Below, piece after piece: positions 34,679 to 43,649 of a stretch of DNA of 64,000 nucleotides. Made by a program: the position numbers and the translations under genes. A model generated the notes under the pieces. That model made no database searches. It was not told where the DNA came from and was given only the letters and a program-made list of their open reading frames with translations. The stretch lies in assembly GCF_030656875.1 (NCBI RefSeq), contig NZ_CP130943.1:4030001-4094000 (forward strand), given 5' to 3'. The DNA comes from Prescottella sp. R16 (lineage in GTDB: Bacteria > Actinomycetota > Actinomycetes > Mycobacteriales > Mycobacteriaceae). How positions within the stretch are numbered: position 1 is the stretch's first letter; each line of letters begins with the position of its first letter.

Positions 34679-36133
34679 ATGACCGACTACGACAAACTCT
34701 TCATCGGCGGCCGCTGGGTCGCCCCGGCCACCGAGCAGCGGCTGGAGGTGTTCTCCCCCGCCACCGAGGAGCGTGTCGGCAGTGTGCCGGTCGCCGCACC
34801 GGCCGACATCGACGCCGCCGTCGCCGCGGCACGTGCCGCCCTCGAGTCGGGTGCGTGGGCCGAGACGTCGCCCGCACAGCGCGGCGAGATCCTCACCAAG
34901 GTCGCCAAGCTCATCGAGGAGCGCAGCGCCGACCTGATCGCCACGATCTCCGACGAGATGGGCGCTCCGGCGTCCGGCGTCGAGATGATGCAGAAGATTC
35001 CGTCGCTCGCGACGCTCAACTACTACGCGGGCCTCGCGAACGAGTTCGCGTTCGCGTTCGAGGAGACCCGTACCGGCGCGTTCGGGCAGACCAAGGTGTA
35101 CCGCGAACCGGTCGGTGTCGTCGGCGCCGTCATCGCCTGGAACGTGCCGCTGTTCCTCGCGATCAACAAGCTGGCCCCGGCACTGCTCGCGGGCTGCACC
35201 GTCGTCCTCAAGCCGGCCCCGGAAACGCCGCTGGCCGCGAACGTCCTCGCCGACATCTTCACCGAGGCGGGCCTGCCCGAGGGTGTGCTGTCGATCGTGC
35301 CGGGCGGCGCCGAGACCGGCGAATACCTGATCTCGCATCCCGACGTCGACAAGGTCACCTTCACCGGTAGCACCGCCGTCGGACGCAGGATCGGCGCGAT
35401 CGCCGCCGAGCAGCTCAAGCGCTGTTCCCTCGAGCTCGGCGGCAAGTCCGCCGCGATCCTGCTCGAGGACATGGACGTCGCCGCGACCACGCCGATGCTG
35501 GTGATGTCGGGGCTGATGAACACCGGTCAGGCGTGTGTCGGCCAGACCCGCATCCTCGCGCCGCGTTCCCGCTACGACGAGATCATCGAGGCCATGGTGC
35601 AGTTCGCCGGGTTCATGCCCGTCGGCCGTCCCGGCGACGAGGGCGCGCAGCTCGGCCCGATCATCACCGAGAAGCAGCGCGACAAGGTCCTCGGCTACAT
35701 CGAGAAGGGCAAGGCCGAAGGCGCCCGCGTCGTCCTCGGCGGCGGTATCCCCGCCGGCCTCGACAAGGGCTGGTTCGTGGAGCCGACGATCTTCGCGGAC
35801 GTCGACAACTCGATGACCATCGCCCGCGAGGAGATCTTCGGGCCCGTTCTGTCGGTGATCCCCTACGACACCGTCGACGACGCGATCAAGATCGCCAACG
35901 ACTCGGACTACGGCCTCGCCGGCTCGGTGTACACCACCGACATCGAGAAGGGCATCGAGATCGCCAAGCAGATCCGCACCGGCACCTACGCGATCAACTG
36001 GTACGCGTTCGATCCCGGATCCCCGTTCGGCGGCTACAAGAACTCCGGCATCGGCCGCGAGAGCGGCCCCGAGGGCCTCGAGGCGTACTGCGAACTCAAG
36101 TCCGTCCTCATGCCGCCCGGCTACACCGGATAA
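34679..36133 (+). CDS. NAD(P)-dependent aldehyde dehydrogenase (Rv0223c-like)
   Basis: 484 residues. The active site is complete: general base E252 in LELGGKSA and nucleophile C286 in NTGQACVGQTRI, with VVGAVIAWNVPLFL and FTGSTAVGRRIG in the cofactor domain. It oxidises an aldehyde to an acid with NAD(P) in the cytosol. The KstR-type box in its promoter points to a steroid-derived aldehyde or a similar lipid degradation product. Position matches Rv0223c. The ribosome site is GAGGGATGG before ATG 34679. A perfect terminator hairpin follows, so it is probably monocistronic. Confidence 0.9.
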   Translation: MTDYDKLFIGGRWVAPATEQRLEVFSPATEERVGSVPVAAPADIDAAVAAARAALESGAWAETSPAQRGEILTKVAKLIEERSADLIATISDEMGAPASGVEMMQKIPSLATLNYYAGLANEFAFAFEETRTGAFGQTKVYREPVGVVGAVIAWNVPLFLAINKLAPALLAGCTVVLKPAPETPLAANVLADIFTEAGLPEGVLSIVPGGAETGEYLISHPDVDKVTFTGSTAVGRRIGAIAAEQLKRCSLELGGKSAAILLEDMDVAATTPMLVMSGLMNTGQACVGQTRILAPRSRYDEIIEAMVQFAGFMPVGRPGDEGAQLGPIITEKQRDKVLGYIEKGKAEGARVVLGGGIPAGLDKGWFVEPTIFADVDNSMTIAREEIFGPVLSVIPYDTVDDAIKIANDSDYGLAGSVYTTDIEKGIEIAKQIRTGTYAINWYAFDPGSPFGGYKNSGIGRESGPEGLEAYCELKSVLMPPGYTG

Positions 36134-36145
36134 GAAAACTCCTGT

Positions 36146-36180
36146 TCAGGCGCGGCCCCGGCTTCCGGGGCCGCGCCTGA
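36146..36180 (+). terminator. Terminator after the aldehyde dehydrogenase gene
   Basis: Perfect 16-base stem (36146-36161 and 36165-36180) with a tight CTT loop, 12 bases after the stop codon. It isolates the aldehyde dehydrogenase from the cation transporter gene downstream. Confidence 0.85.
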
Positions 36181-36225
36181 CGCGTTTCCCGTCCGCGACC
36201 CCGTCGCCGCGCCTACCCTGAGGCG

Positions 36226-37206
36226 ATGGCAGCACCCCCGACGGACAGCGGCGGCGAGAGCACCCTCACCGTCGTCGTGGCGTTCGCCGCCAACGCCCTG
36301 ATCGCGGCGGCGAAGACGGTGGCCGCGGTGATCACCGGATCGGCGTCGATGGTCGCCGAGGCGATGCACTCGTGGGCCGACACCGGCAACGAGATCCTGC
36401 TGCTCGTCGCGAATCGCCGCGCCCGCAAATCCCCCGACGACGCCCATCCCCTCGGGTTCGGCCGCGAAGCCTATATCTGGTCGCTGTTCGCGGCACTCGG
36501 CCTGTTCGCGGTCGGCGCCGGAGTGTCGATCACGCACGGCATCCAGGAGCTTGCGCACCCCCAGCCGGCCGGCGACTTCGGTGTCGCCTACACCGTCCTC
36601 GGGATCGCGTTCGTCCTCGAGGCGATCTCGTTCCGGCAGGCGTTCAAACAATTACGCGGCGAAGCCCACGACGCGCACCGCGACATCCTCGAACACGCCC
36701 TGCTCACCTCGGATCCCACCGTCCGGGCCGTGTTCGCCGAGGACGCTGCCGCCCTCGTCGGACTCGTCATCGCGTTCACCGGCATCCTCGCCCACCAGCT
36801 CACCGGCTCCCCTGTACCCGACGCGATCGGCTCCATCGCCGTCGGCGTCCTCCTCGGCGTCATCGCGATCGTCCTGCTCGACCGCAACCGCCGGTTCCTC
36901 GTCGGCGAACCCGGTACCCCGGAGCTGCGTGCGCAGGCGATCCGGCAACTCCTCACCTACGACGAGGTCGAACGCGTCACCTACCTGCGGCTCGAGTTCC
37001 TCGGACCGCACCAGCTGTACCTCGTCGCGAGCATCGACCTCGTCGGCGACCACGCCGAATCCCGTGTCGCCCACACCCTGCGCGCCCTCGAGGACCGCCT
37101 CACCACCGACTCCGCCGTCGTCCGCGACGTCGTCCTGACCCTGTCCACACCGGAGGAACCGAGCCTGACCGTCCGATCCCCGTCCCGGGCCCGCGGGGAC
37201 GAGTAG
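36226..37206 (+). CDS. Cation diffusion facilitator family transporter
   Basis: 326 residues with about six helices in the first 210 residues and a cytosolic C-terminal domain. MVAEAMHSWADTGNEILL carries the first metal site (H-x3-D) and VRAVFAEDAAALVGLVIAF the second acidic site of CDF proteins, which export Zn, Fe, Mn or Co in exchange for protons. The second-site sequence E-D-A-A-A rather than H-x3-D hints at a non-zinc or altered specificity. The KimA-like gene follows after about 50 bases on the same strand. Confidence 0.82.
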   Translation: MAAPPTDSGGESTLTVVVAFAANALIAAAKTVAAVITGSASMVAEAMHSWADTGNEILLLVANRRARKSPDDAHPLGFGREAYIWSLFAALGLFAVGAGVSITHGIQELAHPQPAGDFGVAYTVLGIAFVLEAISFRQAFKQLRGEAHDAHRDILEHALLTSDPTVRAVFAEDAAALVGLVIAFTGILAHQLTGSPVPDAIGSIAVGVLLGVIAIVLLDRNRRFLVGEPGTPELRAQAIRQLLTYDEVERVTYLRLEFLGPHQLYLVASIDLVGDHAESRVAHTLRALEDRLTTDSAVVRDVVLTLSTPEEPSLTVRSPSRARGDE

Positions 37207-37256
37207 AACTGGAAGGAGCGTCATCGGTTCGGGTCGTCGTATCGGACGGAGCAGCC

Positions 37257-39194
37257 GTGGACCCCATCCTGCCCGAGAGGCTCGGTTATCGGATCAAGTG
37301 TCGTCTCCTCGGTCCGCCGCTCACCACAGCCCGCCTCCACCACGAACGACTGTCCAAGACGACCGCGCTGGGGGTGCTGTCCCCGGACTGCATCTCGTCG
37401 TCCGCGTACGGCCCCGAACAGGCGCTCATCGAACTGCTGCCCTACGCCGCGCTCGCCGCGTTCACCCTGCTGCTGCCGATCACCGGCGCCATCCTCGTCA
37501 TCCTGCTGCTGCTGACACTGTCGTACCGGCAGGTCGTGATGCTGTACACCCGGGCAGGCGGCTCGTACGTCGTGGCGCGAGAGAACTTCGGCCCCAAGGT
37601 CGCCCAGATCGCGGCCGTCGCACTGCTCATCGACTACGTCGTGACGGTCGCCGTGCAGTCCGCCGCCGGAACCGTCGCGGTCGTGTCCGCGGTCCCGGCC
37701 CTCGGCCCGTACAGTCTCGAGATCACCGTCGGAGCCGTGCTCCTCCTCGCGTACGGGAACCTGCGTGGACTCCGCGAGGCCGGGCGGGCCTTCGCGTTCC
37801 CGATGTACTTCTTCACCGGATCGATCGCCGTCGTCATCGTCGTCGGTATCGTCCGCGCCGTGTCCGGCACCCTCGACCGGATCGATCCGACGACCCTGTC
37901 CGGGGCGGTCCCCGTCGGCCACGGCGACGGCCTCGTCATGGGCGCGACGGTGCTGGTGCTCCTGCGGGCATTCGCGAACGGCGGCACCTCCCTCACCGGA
38001 CTCGAGGCGATCAGCAACGGCGTCAGCGCTTTTCGTAAACCCGTCGGACCCAACGCCCGACGCTCCCTCGTCGTCATGGCGTCGATCCTCGCGTTCCTCG
38101 TCGCCGGTGTCTCCCTGCTCGCCTACCTCACCCACGCCACCCCGTACGTCTCCGGCTACCCGTCGGTGATCAGCCAGGAAGCCCGCATCGTGTTCGGCTC
38201 CGGCCCCCTCGGCGACACCCTGTTCGTCGTCGTGCAGACCGCGACCGCACTGATCCTGTTCACCGGCGCCAACACCAGCTTCAACGGCTTCCCGTTCCTC
38301 GCCAGCTTCGTCGCCGACGACGCCTTCCTGCCCCGCCAACTCCGCCGGCGCGGCCACCGCCTCGTGTTCTCCAACGCCATCGTCATGTTGACGGCCGTCG
38401 CGATCGTGCTCCTCGTCGTCACCGACGCCAAAGTGAACTCGCTCGTCCCGTTCTATGCGATCGGTGTGTTCACCGGATTCACCATGGCCGGATACGGCAT
38501 GGCCCGCCACCACTACCGCATCCGCGGCACCCACTGGCGCCGCAACATGATCCTCAACCTCGCCGCCGGCACCACCGCCGCGATCGTCGTCGCCATCTTC
38601 TCCGTCGCGAAATTCACCGACGGCGCCTGGGCCGTGCTCCTCGTCTTCCCGATCCTCGTCCTCGTCCTCATCCGCCTCAACCGCGAATACCGCGACGAAG
38701 CCGCCGAACTACGCGAACTCGACGACACCGACGACGCCCGCACCGTCTACTCCGACCACATCGCCATCGTCCTCGTCGACACCTACGACCTCGCCACCAT
38801 CGAAGCCCTCCGCTACGGACGCAGCCTGCGCCCCAGCCGACTACGCGCCGTCCACTTCGCCCTCGACGACGCCCACGCCGCCCACCTCGCCCGACAATGG
38901 GAGAACAGCAGCCTCGACATCCCCCTCGACATCATGGACTGCCCCGACCGGCGCCTCGGTCACGCCGTCCTGAAACTCGTCGCCCGCACCGAAGCACCCC
39001 GCACCGAAATCAGCATCATCCTCCCCCGCCGCACCTACGGCACCCTCCTCGGCCGCCTCCTCCACGACCGCACCGCCGACCACATCGCCGGTCTCGTCAG
39101 CAAAATCCCCCACACCGTCGCCATCATCGTCCCCTTCGACGCCCGTCGGCGCGCGGCGTCGGCGCCCCGAAACAGCTTGCCCCGAAACAGCTGA
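37257..39194 (+). CDS. APC-superfamily permease, KimA-like potassium transporter
   Basis: 645 residues from GTG 37257 (GGAG upstream). The start LLGPPLTTARLHHERLSKTTALGVLSPDCISSSAYGPEQALIELL closely follows the KimA/YdaO opening. About 12 helices follow up to residue 490. A soluble C-terminal domain of about 150 residues (SDHIAIVLVDTYDLATIEALRYGRSL) has a Usp-like fold pattern and would sit in the cytosol. KimA is a proton-coupled potassium importer, in Bacillus controlled by c-di-AMP; amino-acid transport is the alternative. The last residues PRNSLPRNS come from a short direct duplication of CCCCGAAACAGCT that leads into a hairpin. Confidence 0.75.
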   Translation: MDPILPERLGYRIKCRLLGPPLTTARLHHERLSKTTALGVLSPDCISSSAYGPEQALIELLPYAALAAFTLLLPITGAILVILLLLTLSYRQVVMLYTRAGGSYVVARENFGPKVAQIAAVALLIDYVVTVAVQSAAGTVAVVSAVPALGPYSLEITVGAVLLLAYGNLRGLREAGRAFAFPMYFFTGSIAVVIVVGIVRAVSGTLDRIDPTTLSGAVPVGHGDGLVMGATVLVLLRAFANGGTSLTGLEAISNGVSAFRKPVGPNARRSLVVMASILAFLVAGVSLLAYLTHATPYVSGYPSVISQEARIVFGSGPLGDTLFVVVQTATALILFTGANTSFNGFPFLASFVADDAFLPRQLRRRGHRLVFSNAIVMLTAVAIVLLVVTDAKVNSLVPFYAIGVFTGFTMAGYGMARHHYRIRGTHWRRNMILNLAAGTTAAIVVAIFSVAKFTDGAWAVLLVFPILVLVLIRLNREYRDEAAELRELDDTDDARTVYSDHIAIVLVDTYDLATIEALRYGRSLRPSRLRAVHFALDDAHAAHLARQWENSSLDIPLDIMDCPDRRLGHAVLKLVARTEAPRTEISIILPRRTYGTLLGRLLHDRTADHIAGLVSKIPHTVAIIVPFDARRRAASAPRNSLPRNS

Positions 39195-39240
39195 AGGGTT
39201 CCTTCACGCGCTCCAGGCGCATGAAGGAACCCTTCAGCTG
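39188..39240. repeat. Hairpin repeat family C copy 1, terminator-like
   Basis: Arms 39188-39206 and 39222-39240 are perfectly complementary over 19 bases. The hairpin includes the stop codon of the KimA-like gene (39192-39194) and ends 14 bases from the convergent stop of the secreted protein gene. A related element lies at 39961-40003; both are preceded by CCCCGAAACAG and end in ACCCTTCAGCTGAC. Confidence 0.85.
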
Positions 39241-39253
39241 ACGACGGAGAAAA

Positions 39254-39865
39254 CTAGCTTCCGGTGCCCGTACCGGCGAGCGAGCCGAGCAGCGGGAGCA
39301 GGCTCATGATGTCGACGCCCGCTTCGAGTGCGGTGCTGCCGAATTCGAGGGACGGCTCGATGCTGCCGATACCCGACGGGACGATGACGGGCTTGATCGA
39401 GACGCCGATGTTGCCCGGCTCGAGGGACTTGATGCCGCCACAGGTACCCAGGTAGATGTAGACGCCGTTGTCGACATCGACGGTCCTGGAGTTGGTGTTC
39501 GGTCCGGGGCTGAGCAGGTTGTTGCTCGCGGCGGGGCCGAGACGCAGACCCGGCGACAGCATGATGTCGACGAGCTTGCCGAAGTCCTTGTTGTTGTACG
39601 CGACGAACGCCTCGAGACCCTGCGCACCGTCGAGCAGTGCCGACGTGCAGGAAGACTCGGCGAACAGGCCTTCGGCCTTGTTCGGGTTGGTCAGCGTGAG
39701 TTCGACGTTCTTGCCGTCGAAGTCGCCCTGCTCGACCTTCAGCGTCGGACCGTCGTAGCGGTCGGCTGCTGCTGCGGTGCCCGTTCCGGCGACCGCGAGA
39801 CCGGCGACCATTGCCGCCGACGCAACCACACCCGCCGCAACCTTCTTCGCCTTGCGAAGCTTCAT
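39254..39865 (-). CDS. Secreted protein of unknown function
   Basis: 203 residues. A clear signal peptide (MKLRKAKKVAAGVVASAAMVAGLAVAG, cleavage near AAA at 33) is followed by a mature part of about 170 residues with two cysteines in the middle (SSCTSALLDG and YLGTCGGI). These could form a disulfide. The mature part is rich in G, S and L and ends in short hydrophobic turns. It is not MspA and I recognise no family. A very good GGAGGGA site precedes ATG 39865. It stands alone between two family C hairpins, so it is probably monocistronic. Confidence 0.75.
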   Translation of the reverse strand: MKLRKAKKVAAGVVASAAMVAGLAVAGTGTAAAADRYDGPTLKVEQGDFDGKNVELTLTNPNKAEGLFAESSCTSALLDGAQGLEAFVAYNNKDFGKLVDIMLSPGLRLGPAASNNLLSPGPNTNSRTVDVDNGVYIYLGTCGGIKSLEPGNIGVSIKPVIVPSGIGSIEPSLEFGSTALEAGVDIMSLLPLLGSLAGTGTGS

Positions 39866-39960
39866 GTTGTCCCTCCGTCCACGATGTGAAACCCCAACCG
39901 GTCCTCCCGACAAGCGTGAGGATCGGGATCATCGTGCCACGTCATACCCCGAAACAGGAT

Positions 39961-40003
39961 GAAGGGTCCCTTTGTGCGCTTGGAGCGCACGAAGGGACCC
40001 TTC
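39961..40003. repeat. Hairpin repeat family C copy 2, terminator-like
   Basis: Arms 39961-39980 and 39984-40003 pair over 20 bases with one mismatch. It lies 38 bases beyond the cysE stop and about 95 bases upstream of the secreted protein start, and shares flanking words with the copy at 39188-39240. It could terminate cysE. Confidence 0.8.
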
Positions 40004-40041
40004 AGCTGACGGGCCGAGTCCGCGCGGAACCGGGACGAATC

Positions 40042-40620
40042 TCAGATGTAGATCGCCGGGTCGATGTAGGACGTGGGGTCGACGAGTTGTTCGTGTTTGT
40101 TGCGGGGCCGCATGGAGGCGGGGATGCCGGTGGCGATGTGGTCGGGGGCGATGTCACGGGTGACGACGGCGTTGGCTCCGATGGCGCTGTCGTCACCGAC
40201 GGTGATGGGGCCGAGGACTTTGGCGCCGGCTCCGATGGTGACGCGGTTGCCGATGGTGGGGTGTCGTTTGGTTTTGGCGAGGGAGCGGCCGCCGAGGGTG
40301 ACGCCGTGGTAGATCATGACGTCGTCGCCGATCTCGGTGGTTTCGCCGATGACGACTCCCATGCCGTGGTCGATGAAGAAGCGTCGGCCGATGGTGGCGC
40401 CGGGATGGATTTCGATGCCGGTGAGGAATCGGGTGAACTGTGACAGCACGCGGGCCGGGCCGCGCAGTGCGGGCACCGCCCACATGCGGTGTGCGATCCG
40501 GTGTGACCAGATGGCGTGCAGTCCGGAGTAGACGACGGCGTTCTCGACGTCGCTGCGTGCGGCCGGGTCGTGGCCGCTCGCCGCCCGGAGGTCCTCGCGG
40601 ATCGTGCGCAGGACACTCAC
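40042..40620 (-). CDS. cysE: Serine O-acetyltransferase CysE
   Basis: 192 residues from GTG 40620. An N-terminal helical part precedes left-handed beta-helix hexapeptide repeats. The catalytic region [44 protein letters not shown] and [20 protein letters not shown] is diagnostic. It acetylates serine with acetyl-CoA in the cytosol to give O-acetylserine, the substrate of CysK encoded just upstream. The start lies 5 bases after the cysK stop, so the two are one operon in the order cysK-cysE. Longer frames would run into cysK. Confidence 0.93.
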   Translation of the reverse strand: MSVLRTIREDLRAASGHDPAARSDVENAVVYSGLHAIWSHRIAHRMWAVPALRGPARVLSQFTRFLTGIEIHPGATIGRRFFIDHGMGVVIGETTEIGDDVMIYHGVTLGGRSLAKTKRHPTIGNRVTIGAGAKVLGPITVGDDSAIGANAVVTRDIAPDHIATGIPASMRPRNKHEQLVDPTSYIDPAIYI

Positions 40621-40625
40621 GATGT

Positions 40626-41558
40626 TCAGCCCCGGATGTCCTCGAACAGCGGCGTGGAGATGTAGCGTTCGCCGAAGTCGGGGACGATCACGACGATCGT
40701 CTTGCCGGCGTTCTCGGGGCGCTTCGCGAGCTGCAGTGCGGCCCACACGTTGGCGCCGGCGGAGATGCCGCCGAGGACGCCTTCCTCGGTGCCGAGGCGG
40801 CGGGCGGTGGTGATGGCGTCGTCGAACTGGACGTCGATGATCTCGTCGTAGATGTCGCGGTCGAGGATGTCGGGGACGAAGTTGGCGCCGAGGCCCTGGA
40901 TCTTGTGGGGGCCGGGCTTGCCACCGGTGAGGATCGGGGAGTCGGCGGGTTCGACACCGACGATGGTGATCTCGGGCTTGTACTTGCGGAGGGTGCGGCC
41001 GGTGCCGGTGAGGGTGCCGCCGGTGCCGATGCCGGCGACGAAGATGTCGACGGTGCCGTCGGTGTCGGCCCAGATCTCTTCGCCGGTGGTGCGGGCGTGG
41101 ATCTCCGGGTTGGCGGGGTTCCCGAACTGGCGGGCGAGGACGGCGTTGTCGGTCTGCGCGACGATCTCCTCGGCCTTCTTCACGGCACCGGCCATGCCTT
41201 CGGCGCCGGGGGTGAGGACGATTTCGGCGCCGTACGCGCGCAGCATGGCGCGACGCTCGGTGGACGCCGTCTCGGGCATCGTGAAGATCGCCTTGTAGCC
41301 GCGGGCCGCCGCCACCATGGCGAGGGCGATACCGGTGTTGCCGGAGGTGCCCTCGACGATGGTGCCGCCGGGGGTCAGCTCACCGGAGGCCTCGGCGGCG
41401 TCGATGATCGCGACACCGATGCGGTCCTTGACGCTGTTGGCCGGGTTGTAGAACTCGAGCTTCGCCACGACCTGCGCGCCGGCGCCCTCGGTGACCCGGT
41501 TCAGGCGCACCAGCGGGGTGCGTCCGACCAGTTCGGTGACGTTGTTGTAGATCCCCAT
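40626..41558 (-). CDS. cysK: Cysteine synthase CysK
   Basis: 310 residues from ATG 41558 behind GAGGAGGATC. PLP lysine K44 is in [11 protein letters not shown]; the phosphate and substrate loops [12 protein letters not shown] and [13 protein letters not shown] are intact. O-acetylserine (thiol)-lyase combines O-acetylserine with sulfide to make cysteine. It forms an operon with cysE and diverges from the eccA-like gene; a short inverted repeat in the shared promoter region may be a regulator site. Full-length and normal. Confidence 0.95.
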   Translation of the reverse strand: MGIYNNVTELVGRTPLVRLNRVTEGAGAQVVAKLEFYNPANSVKDRIGVAIIDAAEASGELTPGGTIVEGTSGNTGIALAMVAAARGYKAIFTMPETASTERRAMLRAYGAEIVLTPGAEGMAGAVKKAEEIVAQTDNAVLARQFGNPANPEIHARTTGEEIWADTDGTVDIFVAGIGTGGTLTGTGRTLRKYKPEITIVGVEPADSPILTGGKPGPHKIQGLGANFVPDILDRDIYDEIIDVQFDDAITTARRLGTEEGVLGGISAGANVWAALQLAKRPENAGKTIVVIVPDFGERYISTPLFEDIRG

Positions 41559-41611
41559 GCCGGATCCTCCTCGTGTCCACGGCACACGGCCGGGTCGATG
41601 TCTGTATCGGT

Positions 41612-41627
41612 TGGTGCTATTGCACCA
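41612..41627. promoter_or_regulatory. Inverted repeat in the cysK / eccA-like divergent promoter
   Basis: TGGTGC-TATT-GCACCA, 6-base arms around an AT spacer, 54 bases upstream of the cysK start. Its location and symmetry suit a dimeric repressor or activator, but I cannot match it to a known sulfur regulator motif. Confidence 0.35.
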
Positions 41628-41766
41628 TCCTGTCGACGTCCGCATCTCGCCGGGTCCATTGATGTACGAACGTATACGCATGACGCCGTCGAGCGCATCG
41701 GGGTCGGTTCGGCGCCCGCAACTACGATCGGCATGTCCACGGCGGGCCGATTTCGGGGGTGTCACC

Positions 41767-43560
41767 ATGTTCGAGAGCACACGCGCACGCAAGTCGTTCG
41801 ACGGTGGGGTGCGAGCTCTCGGCCTGCCCGTGCTGGGTCGTCGCAGCGCACTGCACTATCCGACGGCCCGGGCCCGGTTCGTCGAGGCCGTCGAGTTCGA
41901 CCCCGACATGTGCGACGCGTGGCTCGGGCTCGCCGCGACCGGCGTCGTGGATCGGACCGTCGTCGACAACCTGCTGCGCACGGCCCGCGGCAGTCTCGGA
42001 CGCGAGCAGCTGCGGCTGGGGCTGCCCGCGCGGAGCCTCGCCGGCCGCTTCGCCACCGGAATGTTCGTCGACCATCCGCTGTCCGACGGTCTCGAGATCT
42101 GGGCGGCCGCGGCGGCGCAGCGGATCGAGGCCCGGCAGTTCTCCGATGCGCTCGCGATCCTCGACAGCGTCGACGCCGCGACACCACTCGCCGCGTACAT
42201 GCGCGGAATCCTGTTCGCCCGGACCGAACGGTGGCCGGACGTGCTGCAGGCACTGTCCCGGTCCGAGACGTGGACCGACGAACATCTGCGTACCGGCGCC
42301 CACTACATGACCGGACGTGCATGCGCGCATCTCGGCCTGTTCGACGAGGCCCACCGCCGGCTCACTGCGGTCGACGCCGGACCGATCCCGAACGCCACCC
42401 ACTATGCACGGCATCTTCGTGGCCTGGTCGCACGCGCCCAGGGCAACGAGACGACGGCCCGTCAACTGTTCGAACGGGTGTACGTCGCGCAGCCCGGCTT
42501 CACCGACAATGCGCGTGCTCTCGACTCCCTCGACTTCACCCTGTCCCGCACCACCGCCGACCGCATCGCCCGACGCCGCGACCCGTGGGATCCACAGTCG
42601 GCGCCCGACGAGACCGTCGTCCGGCAGGAGCAGCAGCAGCGGGCGGGTGCGGCGGCGGTCGACGAGTCGCGGCGCGCACTGGACGCCATGATCGGCCTGA
42701 CGTCCGTCAAACGGGAGGTCGAGAAGCTGACGGCGGCGTCCCTGCTGGCCCGGTCCACCGACGCGGCCGGTCCCGGACCGGCCCCGAAGTCCCGGCACCT
42801 GGTGTTCACCGGCCCACCCGGTGTCGGCAAGACGGAGGTCGCCCGCATCCTGGCCCGCATGTACTACGGGCTGGGGGTCCTCGCGACCGACACGGTCGTC
42901 GAGGCCTCGCCGAGCGATTTCTTCGCACCGGGCTACGGGACACCCGAGGCACGATCGCGGGAGATCTTCGAGAGCGCCCTCGACGGCGTCCTGTTCATCG
43001 ACGAGGCGTACTCGCTCTACCACGACGGCATCATCGGTGGGGACGCCGCGGGCGGCAAGGTCGTCGACGCACTGCTCGCCACGATGGAGAACCACCGGGA
43101 CCGGCTCGTGGTGATCGTCGCCGGCTACGAGACCGAGATGGACGGCTTCCTCGAGCGCAACGCCGGACTGAAGAGCCGGTTCACCAAGACGATCCGGTTC
43201 CCGTCGTACACCCCCGACGAGCTCGCCCGGATCGCGGCACGGATGGCGTCGTCGACGTACCGGGCGACGCTCGCCGACCCGGCGGTCGACGAGGTGCTGC
43301 GGGTCGTGACGCACCTGTGCACCACCACCGAACAGACATCGGACGGACGCACCCGCACCCTGATCGACCGCGAGGGCAACGCCCGCTTCGTGCGGAACCT
43401 GCTGGAGACGTCGATCGAGGAACGCGACCTGCGGCTCGTCTCGTCGACACCCGACCTGCAGGCCCTCACCGCAGCCGACCGGGGCCGCATCGAACGCAGC
43501 GATGTGGGACTCGCCGTCGCCGAGCGCTTCCCGCACCTCGCCGACGCACGCACCCCCTGA
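41767..43560 (+). CDS. EccA-like AAA+ ATPase (CbxX/CfqX family)
   Basis: 597 residues. The N-terminal half (1-290) is made of TPR-like helical pairs ([40 protein letters not shown]). A linker leads to a CbxX-type AAA+ domain with Walker A GPPGVGKT at 349-356, Walker B LFIDEAY with D412/E413, and the sensor region [13 protein letters not shown]. This domain order and length are those of EccA of type VII (ESX) secretion systems. No Esx, PE/PPE, EccB-E or mycosin gene is nearby, so it is an orphan. ATG 41767 is the first start after the promoter region. Confidence 0.85.
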   Translation: MFESTRARKSFDGGVRALGLPVLGRRSALHYPTARARFVEAVEFDPDMCDAWLGLAATGVVDRTVVDNLLRTARGSLGREQLRLGLPARSLAGRFATGMFVDHPLSDGLEIWAAAAAQRIEARQFSDALAILDSVDAATPLAAYMRGILFARTERWPDVLQALSRSETWTDEHLRTGAHYMTGRACAHLGLFDEAHRRLTAVDAGPIPNATHYARHLRGLVARAQGNETTARQLFERVYVAQPGFTDNARALDSLDFTLSRTTADRIARRRDPWDPQSAPDETVVRQEQQQRAGAAAVDESRRALDAMIGLTSVKREVEKLTAASLLARSTDAAGPGPAPKSRHLVFTGPPGVGKTEVARILARMYYGLGVLATDTVVEASPSDFFAPGYGTPEARSREIFESALDGVLFIDEAYSLYHDGIIGGDAAGGKVVDALLATMENHRDRLVVIVAGYETEMDGFLERNAGLKSRFTKTIRFPSYTPDELARIAARMASSTYRATLADPAVDEVLRVVTHLCTTTEQTSDGRTRTLIDREGNARFVRNLLETSIEERDLRLVSSTPDLQALTAADRGRIERSDVGLAVAERFPHLADARTP

Positions 43561-43582
43561 CGCCCCTGCACCCCCTGAAACG

Positions 43583-43629
43583 CCGAATGTCACATCGGTT
43601 CAGTTCAACTGAACCGATGTGACATTCGG
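43583..43629. repeat. 47-base perfect palindrome, family A copy 2
   Basis: Two 23-base arms (43583-43605 and 43607-43629) around a single base. It lies between the convergent stops of the eccA-like gene (43560) and pckG (43650), where it may terminate both. Its core matches the palindrome at 15411-15475: GAATGTCACA, GTTCAGTT and complements. Confidence 0.9.
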
Positions 43630-43649
43630 TCACATCACGAACGGGTGGG

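Noticed and set aside
36372..37256. N-terminal extension of the KimA-like protein by about 295 residues
   Set aside because: The extension is an Arg/Pro-rich shadow of the CDF gene. KimA-type similarity begins just after GTG 37257, which has a ribosome site.
43619..43635. Possible CRP/GlxR site TGTGAC-ATTCG-GTCACA
   Set aside because: The spacing between TGTGA and TCACA is 7 instead of 6, it is a by-product of the family A palindrome, and it lies between two gene ends rather than in a promoter.
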